Below are positions 32,269-44,200 of a stretch of DNA of 64,000 nt, piece by piece (within the stretch, counting starts at the first letter, position 1; the number at the start of each line of letters is the position of its first letter). This DNA comes from Thamnaconus septentrionalis (Eukaryota > Chordata > Actinopteri > Tetraodontiformes > Monacanthidae), in NCBI GenBank assembly GCA_009823395.1, contig CM020509.1, forward strand, positions 22,624,397-22,688,396, in the 5' to 3' direction. Under the pieces are notes generated by a model, which saw only the letters and a program-made list of their open reading frames with translations, was not told the DNA's origin and searched no databases. The position numbers were made by a program, and so were the translations under genes.

Positions 32269-32281
32269 TCAATCCTCCCAC
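32269..32281 (-). CDS. NLR copy B, predicted terminal exon (WED stop)
   Basis: Acceptor TCTCTACAG is followed by G and the codons TGG GAG GAT TGA in the phase left by the 174-bp LRR exons. Copy A has the equivalent acceptor and an early stop. The exon is very short; another 3' exon remains possible. Confidence 0.45.
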
Positions 32282-35200
32282 CTGTAGAGAGAAGAAGAGA
32301 CAGCAGGAGTCAGGACTCACGGTCCTTGAACGCATCATCACAGAGACGTTGACTGTTGATGGAGATGATGGAGTGACTGGTGAGAAGAAGCAGACTCTCA
32401 GTCACATGTCAAGTGTGGAACATATGAAGGTCATGTGACCATGGAGTGTTGGACTGATACTGAGGCCTGATGAAGATGAACTGATCAATAATTGAGTGGT
32501 GAACTGAGAGAAGAAGCAGTTTGGCAGCAGATGTTGGATGAATGAGGAGCAGCTGGACGTCACCATCCTCCTCTCACACTGTGACTGGGAACACTGGACC
32601 TCTGCTGTGGGATCAACTGGCTTTGGTGCTGGAACCATCATCCACTGGTTCCAAACCAGTACTGACCTTACACTCTGCAGTTGATAGTCTCTGCTGTGGA
32701 CAAGATCCATCAGTGGCTTCACTGATGAATCCTGCAGTTGGTTCCCACCCAGGTCCAGGTGTTTGAGGTGGGAGGGGTTGGACTTCAGAGCTGAGAGCAG
32801 CCAATCACAGCTGAGCTCTGACAAACTGCAGCTCCACAAACTGAATAAAGAAGAAATGATGGAGAGAGACATTCACAGTTGGGTGCGTGTGTGTGTGTGT
32901 GTGTGTAATTTAAATCCAGTTTTACACATTTCCAATGGAATCAAAGTGAATTTGAACAAACTCAATTCAAAGTCATGACAACAATAACTGCAGCAGTTGT
33001 AGAGTGAAGAGGGTGAACTGACCACAGAGTCTCCAGTTTACAGTCTGGACTCTGCAGAAAACCACTCAGCTCCTTCACTGATGAATCCTGCAGCTGGTTT
33101 TGACTCAGGTCCAGGTGTCTGAGGTGGGAGGGGTTGGACTTCAGAGCTGAGAGCAGCCAATCACAGCTGAGCTCTGACAAACTGCAGCCCTCCAACCTGA
33201 ATATAGAAAAAATGATGGAGAGTGAAATTCATAGGTGGCTGTGTACATGCGTGTGTGTGTGTGTGCGCGCGCACATGCACACGTGATGAGTTTTTCCAGG
33301 GTGTCATCAGTCTGAAAATCAAACTAAAATCCCAACTTCAGAGTACGTAAAAAATAAAAAAATAAAAAAATATGGGAGAGAGCGGGCGATCATATGAGCG
33401 CCGCAATCTAAAGTCTGACCACTAGATGGCAGGATTTGACACACTGTACCTTTAAACCCAGTTTCATACATTTCAAACACAAACCAGTGACTGCAAATTG
33501 AATTTCCAACAGCAGTGAAGTGAAAATCATGACGACAACAACAAGAGTGATAGTAGTTGTAGAGTGGATAATTTCGGGGTTCCGGTGACGTCATCATCCT
33601 TCATGGCAGCCTAAGGTAACAGTTCCCTCGCGAAAATGGCTATATTGTCCCTCTAGACCGTCAAAACCCAGTCTTCCAGTTTTTTCTTCATAGACAAGAG
33701 GGGCAAGAATGGGGAAGAAGAAACTCGAACAGACAAACAGAGAAAACATTGTTGCAGAAATTGTAAATACAGACGACAGAGAGCAGCTCTCCTACGAAGT
33801 TTCAAGATGGTGGAGCAAATGTTAACCCTAGCACAAGTGATTCTGCGAGCCTGACCAAAGTTCTGCAGGAGATTCGGGACTTTCGAAAAGACACAAAAGA
33901 ACAATTAAGCGCCATCCAATTAGAGATTGCCAATGTTAACCAGATAACAGCGGAAGCACAGGAGCGAGTCGACAAGTGGAGGAACGTGTCCAAAATCTGG
34001 AACAGGTGCTGAATAAGGTAATAAAAGTCATGCATCAGCAAGAAAACAAGCTACTTCATCACGAAGACAGATCGCGACGGGAGAATTTAAGGATATATAA
34101 TGTCCCAGAGGGAACCGAGGAGCCGTCTATGATGGCCTTTATGGAAAAACTTTTACGGGATACGCTGGAGATACCCGCATTGGAGCGGCTTGACATCGAG
34201 AGGGCTCATCGCGCACTGGTACCGAGACCCGCCGGAGACAGGGACGACAAACCACGGTCAATAATAGTCAAATTCCTCCACTACAAGACTAAAGAAGATA
34301 TTCTGCGTAGGGGATGGGGAAAGAGGAAGGTTTTTTTTAACGGGAAGTTGATCTGCTTTGACCAGGATTACCCACCAGCGATCCTGCAGAAGAGGAAGGA
34401 ATATGCAGAAGCGAAGCGAGTTCTAAAGCAGAGAAATATCCGCTTCCATACTCCATTCCCCGCTAAACTACGAGTGTTATATGAAAATGTGACACGTCTG
34501 TACCAGACCGCGGAGGAGGCAACAACAGACATGAAAGACAGAGGGCTCCCAGTCAGAGTGATTACGTCGAGGATGAGTCTGGCTGAGCAACTGTCCCCGC
34601 ACTGCATGGGAAAAAGCGGGAGGATCAAACCAGCGGGAGACAAGCGAGGAGCGAGAGAAAAACATCAGAGAGAAACTGCAAGCCTTCAGAAGACAGGACC
34701 TACGCTCCTCAGATGAGCGATAAGCACTGACTGACCTCTACAGTGATAAAAAGATGAACATTATCTAAAACAGGTGTTTTCATCCATACCAAGGTATTTA
34801 CATCTGAACCTTCACCCCACTTAAGAGAATACACAGACGAGGGATGCACAAGGACTCTCTTTGAGTAATGAACAGAGACCTTTTCATTTTTTCTTCAAAA
34901 TGCCATGATGGGGGGCCTCAACCTACAGTTGGGAGAGGCTTTCTCCCACAGCTAGACGTTCTTTCTAGATCAAGCAAGGGTCAATTATCAGAGACCCTAG
35001 CCTTGGAATCACTTTTTATTACTGTTATTATTTTTTCTTTCTTTACTTTCTACCTATGTTCAGTGTTCTTGTTTGTTCAGGGAATAGATCTGTTAAGTTC
35101 ATCTTTGTTCACTATGTTAACACACAATGAATACACACGCTAGAGACAAAGTAAAATTGATTTCATTTAATGTCAATGGGCTGTTAAATCCAATCAAACG

Positions 35201-38200
35201 CAGAACATGCCCATATAGTTTACTTACAAGAGACCCATCTGACAGATAAGGAGCATGCAAAACTAAAAAGAATGGGCTTCACTAATGTGTTTTTTTCTTC
35301 ATACAAATCAGGACATAGGAGAGGAGTTGCAATTCTCACCTCAAAACAAACTAAGCTTTGAAAAGACGTACGAAATGGGTGATAAAGAGGGCAGATAGAC
35401 GGGAACCCAATCACTCTACTGAATGTTTACGCACCTCCAGGAAGTGAAATTAAGTTTTTCCAAAAAAATCACTAATATTATGGTTACAGAAACTGAAGGT
35501 CTTTTGATTGGTGGAGGGGATTTAAATATACATTTACAGCCGAAGTTAGATTCCTCTGGTGGGAAATCTTATGATAGGAAGTCCCTATATAAGAAAATAA
35601 ATTTACTTTTCGAGGAAGTAGGTTTAATTGACATTTGGCGGGACCTTTTTCCTAATAGAAGGGGTTAGACCCACTACTCTGCCGCTCACTCTCTTTATAC
35701 TAGAATAGATTACTTCATAACATTTGGCAAGGACAAGGACAAAATACATACTTGTGGAATTGGGACAATAGATTTAACCCTTTAGGCGCCATGGTCGCAA
35801 AATTGCGACAAGCGTCATTGCTGATTAAACAGGCCATAGCGGCAAATATGGTGCTAAAAGTAGTTTCCACTTTACACCAGGAGATGGCAGACACCTGTGG
35901 CTTCAATCTGAGCAGCATTTGTGGAGGTGTTTATATTCAGATTTCGGAGTATAAATAGAAAGAAAGCCCACCTCAGTCGAGGAGACGAGGAAGTGGTTGT
36001 AGTGGGAGCGGAGAGAGAAAGCGCGAATTTTGCCGAGAATACATCGCCGAGAGGTTTGTTCGTTGACGAAGTACTTGGTCAAGTAATGTCTGACTCAGAC
36101 AACGAAGAGGAATATTCGCACTCTGACGATGATGTTCAGTCATCCCGTGAGAGCGAAGTCTGCCGGTGCGTCTTTACGCAGCGGCAGCGAGTCGATGCGC
36201 CACGACAGTCACCAAGCAGCGCATGGTGACTGCCTCAGCGTGGCCGGGGTGTAGTGGGAGTAATCGGCGAATGAGGATGAGGGGACGAGGTGGGGGAAGC
36301 AGGAGTGCTCAAAACACCGCTAATGGTGACGGAGGGCGCAGTGAGTTAGTGATCAACGTGGTAGAAGCTATGGGAGGAAACGCCCAGCCAGTGCCGGTAG
36401 AGGCAGCCGGGATGTTCGCGGTCACCCTGTAAATTACAGTGATGATGGCTGGGTCTGTTTGAGATATGTAGAAAATTATCAAAAGTGGATAAAACATTTT
36501 GATGAGCCTCGGGGTATTGTGGAGACAGGGATCTGACATACAGATCCCTGACATCTGACATTATACAAAAACAAACAAACAAAAAGTTTGGCTTTACTGA
36601 AGATTTTTCTCAATTACAGTATGGCTTTATCTCTAACCAATTTCAAGTCACAGCCATTTGAAATCTTGATATCAAAATTGAATATTTTCTTGAAAAAATC
36701 ATGGCGCTTAAAGGGTTAAGTGACTATGCACCAATATATTTGTCAGTTGATTTTAACTTACACTTTAAAAATAATGCATGGAAATAGAATTCAAGTCTGC
36801 TAAATTACCTGTCCATTAAGGCACAAATTAAATCAGAAATCAGCCCCTTCTTAGAGTTCAATGATAATGGAGAGGTCTCACCACCCATATTATGGGATGC
36901 CTTAAAAGCTGTACTAAGAAGGAAAATCATAGCAATATCCTCATTCAGAAAAAAAAAATAGGATGAGAAAATTAGAGGATTCAGAAAATAAGCTAAAGGA
37001 ATTGGAAAGAACACATAAACGGGATTTGACACAGGACACATTAAGAGAAATTAAAAATATCAGGAACAAAATAAATAGTCAGGCCAATCAGGAAATCAAG
37101 AAAAACGTAATGTTTTTGAAACAGAGACACTACAAAAACGGCTCCAAATCCACAAAAGTATTAGCATGGAAACTGAAAAAAAACATAGCAGAAAACACAA
37201 TTCATAAAATAAGAGATCCAAGAACAAAAGTGCTACAAAAATAAACAGAACGAAATTCAGGAAGCTTTTGAAGTGTTCTACACAACCCTATATTCCGAAG
37301 TCCCTGGCGGCAATGTAACTCAAATTGACAGCTTCTTGAACTCTCTAGATCTACCCGTTCTAGATAAAGAAAAAAACCAAACAATGACTGCAGACATAAC
37401 TGAAAAAGAATTAGAAGCTGCAATTATCAGGCTTAAACTGAGCAAGTCACCAGGGTCGGACGGTTACACGGCAGAGTGGTACAAGGAATTTAAAAAAGAA
37501 TTAATACCTGTTCTACTTCCCACATTGAACTGGGCTCTAAAAAAGGCACAAACGCCACATAGCTGGAAGGAGGCAATAATCTCAGCCATACCAAAAGAAG
37601 GCAAGGACAAAATGGAGTGTGGCTCTGTTCGGCCAATCTCTTTTCTTAACGTGGACTATAAACTATTTACCTCTATTATGGCCAAACGGCTAGAAGAATT
37701 TTTTACCAACGCTAATACATAATGACCAAACAGGATTTATACGTCAACGCCAAACACAACACAATATACGAAAGACACTACATATAATGGATTGTATTCA
37801 AAAAAATAAAATTAAAGCAATGGTGATAAGTGTAGACGCTGAAAAAGCCTTTGATTCGGTCAACTGGAATTTTCTCTACAGAGTTTTACACAAATTTGGC
37901 TTCCATAGTACAATTATTAAAACCATACAGGCGATATATGACAATCCTACCGCTAGGATTAAAATCAATGGATATTTGTCAAATAGTTTTACCCTGGAAC
38001 AGGGCTCCAGACAGGGTTGTGCATGGTCACCACTACTCTTCACATTATACTTGGAACCATTAGTTCAACACATTAGACAACATGAAGACATTAAGGGAAT
38101 CATAATTAAAGGGCCGGAATACAAACTGGCCTGCTATGCAGATGACATTTTGGTTTACCTTGGAAACCCAACACACTCTCTCCCTAAACTGATGCAATCA

Positions 38201-41200
38201 TTTGAACGGTTCTGTCAATTATCAGGATACAAAATTAATATTAGTAAAACCCAGCTACTGTCTTATAATTATAACCCACCAGAAGAAATAAAACATAGTT
38301 ACCCCCTGGCATGGTAAACAGAGACCTTTAGAGACCTAGGCACTAACATACCAAAAGATCTTACAAAATTATTTGAACAGAAATATTTACCTATACATAA
38401 AAAAAAAAGATAATATAGCAAGGTGGAATTTTATTCATTTTTTTAGCCTATGCTCAAGAATTGACGCTATCAAAATGAATATATTGCCAAGACTTTTATA
38501 TTTATTTCAAACCTTACCAATACAGATTAGCAAAAATCAATTTAATGAGTGGGACGAAATGTTATTGAGATATTATGGCAAGGTAAAAGACCGAGGGTCC
38601 GCTTTAAAACTCTACAGCTGGCTAAGCAACAGGGAGGATGGAGCTTGCCCTTTTTAAGATACTATTATTTTGCAACACAGATGAGAGCAGTGATATGCTT
38701 GTGCAACCCATCATACACCGCCCAATGGAAAAACATTGAAGAAAAAATTCTGGCTATTCCCATACAGGCAACCTTAGCTGATAATAACCTAAAAACCCAC
38801 ATAAATAACATTGACAATCCATGTGGTGTGCTTACGACTCAGAGTTTATACCGAACAAACTGGATTCTAGATTCAAGGACTGGATAGCCAAGGGAATAAC
38901 AGCCTTATGTAATATAACAAAAAATGGAAAACTGCTTAGTTTTGAAATACTACAAAGGACACACCTGTTAGAGAAAGAAGACTTATACTGCTATCTACAG
39001 TTACGGCACTATGTCGATACGAAGACGAAAAATATAACAGAGACAAGTACAGGTTTGATTCAGTTATTCATAAATGCATATAATTCAGAAAATATTGATA
39101 GAACTGTTTCATCCTTATACAAGGGTTTAATGGGACTGAAATTGCATTCAACTTCATCTATCAAAATAAAATGGGACAGGGAAGGGGGAATAAATATATC
39201 TGAGGAAGAATAGACGGCAATATGGAAGTATCAATGTGTACAAGTTCACAAAAGTGGAGGGAGTTTGGCTGGAAGAGCCTAATTAGATATTTTATAACAC
39301 CCTCCCAGAAATCTCACTATAATAACAACTCTTCTCTATGCTGGAGGAACTGTGGAAATCAAAAGGCGAACCACTACCATGTTTTCTGGGACTGCCCTGT
39401 CATGAGAAACTACTGGAGACAAATACATAATGCCTTGCAGGATATTTTTGAATGTGAAATACCCTTTGAGAGTAAGACTATGTTATTTGGACACATATCT
39501 CAGAAATGGCCGAAAATGTCATGGTTTTCTGTCATGTTCATGCTTAATTTTCGTTTCTCCCCTGAAGGCATCACCACCTCTCTGCACCCAGGTCAATCAG
39601 CATTAACTCTCTTCACCTGCTCTCCTTGCCAGACTATTTAGCCGCCCTGCTCCCGCTCCTTCCTGCCAGATTGTTTTCTCTGCCATGCACGATGCTGCAC
39701 CACAAAACCCCGGACTGACTCACCGGCTACTGACCTTGCCTGTTCTGGTTCTCGCCTCCAGCCTTTCCCCTGAACTTCGACACCTGAGTGAGTTTTGTGT
39801 TTCGACCTGTTTTTTCCCAAGAGGAGGATCCTCTTTTGCCGTTGGCCCCTTTTTGGCCCGTTTTGGAGCAGTTGCTACTTTTGGCCCCTTTTTCCCCCTC
39901 TTTTCGACTGACCAGCCGCTTTCCCTCAAGAAATAAAGCTGTGCCTTCTTTTTGAACCTTCCAAACCTTGTCTGTGTGATGCATTTGGGTCCAGAATAGA
40001 CACCCCCCGTTTCAGAAAAGAGAAACAATTAATAATTATCCTGCTGGTGGCCTGTAAAAAGAGTATTACCAAGAAATGGTTATCATAGGAGGTGCACACC
40101 TTAGACATCTGGATGGACATCACAATGGATATTTATAAAATGGAGAAGATAACTGCACTTGTTAACCACAAACTGGGAAAACACACCTCATACTGGGAAA
40201 ACTGGGTCAAATATGTCAAGCCTGAAAGACCTGATTTTATTTTCACAAACTAATGACTGTGATATAGAAGAAAGATCACTCCATATGGTTCAATGTTTTT
40301 TGTTTTTTTGTTTATTTTAGTTTGAAGCTATAACTGTTCCAATTGTTTGTATTATAAATGAAAATATTCTCATGGCATTTAGGACAGGCAACCAATATGA
40401 TAAGTATGTTTACATGATGTGTAAGTGTTGAATGTCTGTTTCTAAATGTCAATAAAAAACTAAATTAAAAAAAAGAAGTTGTTGAGTGAAGAGGGTGAAC
40501 TGACCTCAGAGTCTCCAGTTTACAGTCTGGACTCTGCAGAAAACCACTCAGCTCCTTCACTGATGAATCCTGCAGTTGGTTCTCACTCAGGTCCAGGTGT
40601 CTGAGGTGGGAGGGGTTGGACTTCAGAGCTGAGAGCAGCCAATCACAGCTGATCTCTGACAACCTGCAGCTCCTCAACCTAAAGAATCAATATTTGATTT
40701 CTTCCATGGTGTAAATGTCATATTAAGAGTCATTTCTCCCTGTTGATGATCCAGATGTGCAGCTGTTGGGATCACTGAGTCATTCCCTCAAAGGAGTCAT
40801 TGTGCCAGTGTGTTGTCAACACAATAACAACAGCAGTGTGTCAGTCAGTGTGCAGCCAATAAGCAGTGAAGATGGAAAAGAATCAGTGAATCCTTTGTGT
40901 GCTTGTGGCTGTTTTCAGTCATCAGAGTCTCGTTACAAGTCAAACAGATTCAAAGGACAAGATGAAGAAATACTGCTGCACTATTAATCTGCCTCTAATA
41001 TTTCTTCACAGGATCTTCTGCTCAGTCATGTGACCTTCATCACCAATCAACAACTTCCATTGAGCTCCAAAGTGACTGGAGACATTTTTCCACACTTTCT
41101 TCCACCATCCAAAGTCTTTTCTGGCTGCAGATTGTTGACATGAAAATATCAACAACATCCACTTTGTCTAGATGAGTCTTTAATATCTGCTTCAAAGTCT

Positions 41201-44200
41201 TCACACTGAGCAGCGTTACACACCAGTTGTCATCTGCTGACACACACTGTCCACCAGTAGAAAGCTGGAACTGACCTGAGAACTTCCAGTCTGCAGTTTG
41301 GACTCTGCAGTCCAGCACCGAGCAGCTTCACTCCAGGATCCTTCAGGGTGGTGTGACTCAGGTCCAGCAGTGTGAGGTGGGAGGGGCTGGACCTCAGAGC
41401 TGAAGACACCACTGCACAGTGAAGCTCTGAGAAAAAACTGGTTGAAGGAGAGCAGAGTGAGAAGTTGTGGTGGACATGTGAGATTCTGAAGACTGTGAAA
41501 GTGATTCAAGACTCATTAATGTCTGATCAACTGCTGTATCATCATCATCACCATTACCATCACCACCACCACCACCATCATCTCCATCAGCAGGTCCTCA
41601 GTGTCTCTACTGCAGTCTTCTCAACCAGGGAACTTAGTGCAGCTTCACACTCCAGTGTTCCAGCCACTGAGTGTCAACACGTCCTGTTGTGACTGACAGT
41701 GTTGCTCTGATCTGCTGCTTCAACTCAACATGATGCTCAGTTGTGTGTAAAGTCACTGCAGGTTGGAGCTCCACTGGATCAGAGTTCCTTCACTGGCGTC
41801 TCTTTGGACTCCACTGCATCTTTGATCCAACTGCTGTTTTATTGTCTGCTGCCAAATGAAGGAAGGATGTGATGTGTTTGTGTGTTCAATGTGTTGATTG
41901 TGTTGATTGACTGTCTGCATGAATCCTTCACACTGATCAAAGCTCCTCATTCTGCCACTGTCACATCTCCATCCTGGACTCCAGTGGAGCAGCTTCACTC
42001 CACTCACCATCCAACACAAAGCAGCTGAGTTAGCCCTGTGTTGACAGCCTACTGCTAAAAGTCACCACTCAGTGTGTCCCTCATTTTTTTCTTGGAGACC
42101 TGCAGCCACAAGTGGACCTGCTGATGTTGATCCACCCTGTGACTGGAGGAGCTGCTGATATAGCAGGGTGGCTAACACCAAGAGCACACACACACACACA
42201 CACAGCGTTTACGTACCCTAAACGTATCACAGCCTTCCTGCAGTTCCTCACAGCTGGAATCAGTCTCAATCTTCCCTCCACGGTTGTCTTGTACTTCTTC
42301 AGGTTCAACTCCTCCAGAACCTCCTCTGACATCTGCAGCATGTAGGCCAGAGCTGAACACTGGATAGCTGAGAGTTTCTTCTCTGATCTGTTCTCTGACT
42401 GCAGGAACTCTTGGACCTCCTGATGCACAGACTGATCCTTCACCTCCAGCAGACAGTGGAAAATGTTGATGCTTCTGTCAGGAGAGATTCTATCAGTGTG
42501 CATCTCCTTCAGGTTGTTGATGACCTTCTGTAAGGTTCCTGGATGGTTGTCAGTGAGACCCAGCAGGCCTCCTAAGAGTCTCTGGTTGGATTCCAGACTG
42601 AGTCCATGGAGGAAGCGAACAAACAAGTCCAGGTGACCGTTTGGACTCTGCAGGGATTCCTCCATCATCCTCTTCAGGAACCCATCCAGGGATTCTCCAG
42701 ATTGATCATCTCCTGTTGTCTTCTTGTTGGTGTGACAGTGGAAGCTGTAGACTGCAGCCAGAAACTCCTGGACGCTCAGATGAACGAAGCAGTAGACGGG
42801 TTTGTGGAAGATCACACTCTCTCTTCTGAAGATCTCTGTACAAACTCCTGAGTACACAGAGGCGTCAGTCACACTGAGACCACACTTCTCCAGGTCTTCA
42901 CTGTAGAACATGATGTTTCCACTCTCCAGATGTTCAAATGCCAGCTGGCCCAGCTTCAGAAGAAGCTCCCAGTCAGCCTCCGTCAGCTCCTGTGGACCTC
43001 CTCCATACTTGTGCTGCTTCTTCTTGGTCTGGACCAGCAGGAAGTGTGAGTACATGTCAGTCAGGGTCTTGGGCAGCTCTCCTCTCTGCTCTGAGCTCAA
43101 CATGCTCTCCAGAACTGTGGCAGTGATCCAGCAGTAGACCGGGATCTGACACATGATGTGGAGGCTCCTGGAGGCCTTGATGTGGGAGATTATCCTGCTG
43201 GACACATCTTCTCTATCTCTGAACCTCCTCCTGAAATACTCCTCCTTCTGGTCATCGGTGAAGCCTCGTACTTCTGTCAGCCTGTCCACACATGACGGAG
43301 GGATCTGATTGGCTGCTGCAGGTCTGGAAGTTATCCACAGCAGAGCCGAGGGAAGCAGATCTCCTCTGATCAGGTTTGTTAGCAGGACGCTGACTGACTT
43401 CTTCTGAGTGACCTCAGTCACCACCTGGTTGTCCTCAAAGTCCAAAGCCAGTCTGCTTTCATCCAGGCCGTCCAAGATGAAGAGAAGTTTGCAGACATGC
43501 AGCTGCTCTGCTGTGAGCTTCTTTAACGTTGGATGGAAAACATGGAGCAGCTCCAGAAGACTGTAGTGCTGCTCTTTGACCAAGTTGAGCTCCCTGAATG
43601 AGAGAGGAAGCACCAGATGAAGGTCCTGGTTCTCCAGGCCCTGGGCCCAGTCCAGAGTGAACTTCTGCACTGAGAAGGTTTTTCCAACCCCAGCGACGCC
43701 GTTGGTCAGCACCACTCTGACTCTGAGTCCCGGCTGCTCAGGTGAGGCTTCAAAGATCTGGCTGCACCTGATTGGACGGTCGTGGAGGCTCTTCTTGGTC
43801 TCCAGCTGCCTGACCTCATGCTCTCTGTTGACCTCCTCACTCAGTCCCTGAGTGATGTAGAGCTCAGTGTAGATGCTGTTGAGGAGGGTTTGACTTCCTG
43901 CTTCTTCACCTTCAGTCACACGTTCACATCTCCTCTCCAGACTGATCTTATGCTGCTGTAGAAACCCCTGCAGACCACCAACCTCTGGAGCTGAGAGAAG
44001 GTTGGAGAAGAAAACATCAGTGTGACAGTGTGAGCATCATTTTCTGTCCACGACTTCAAGCTGAAAGCATCCAAACTCCATTTTTCAGCTGATGTGGTGA
44101 AGCTGCTGTTGCCCCTGTATGATTGTCTGACTGTTTGCTCTAAATGTCCTCTGGTGGATCTTCTCGCTGGAGGTCCTGACATGATGAAGTGAGATGTGGA

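Larger units (their letters stand above)
35128..40252 (+). pseudogene. L1 ORF2 (endonuclease-reverse transcriptase), interrupted
   Basis: The start reads [20 protein letters not shown], the L1 endonuclease beginning. Later blocks are [22 protein letters not shown] joined across an insertion to [67 protein letters not shown] and [10 protein letters not shown], then the Cys-rich end [20 protein letters not shown] and [12 protein letters not shown]. The catalytic YADD is present. Frameshifts, stops, a piggyBac insertion at 35778 and a solo LTR at 39530 make it inactive. Confidence 0.9.
33569..40476 (+). mobile_element. L1-clade LINE inserted in an NLR intron, with nested insertions
   Basis: The element is flanked by AGTTGTAGAGTGGA (33555-33568) and AGTTGTTGAGTGAA (40477-40490), a 14-bp target duplication with two mismatches. 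It has a 5' leader, an ORF1 with RRM-like domain, a long ORF2 (endonuclease, reverse transcriptase, C-terminal zinc-knuckle region) and an A-rich tail. Net of the piggyBac and solo LTR inside, it is about 5.5 kb, close to full length. It lies antisense to the NLR. Confidence 0.92.
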
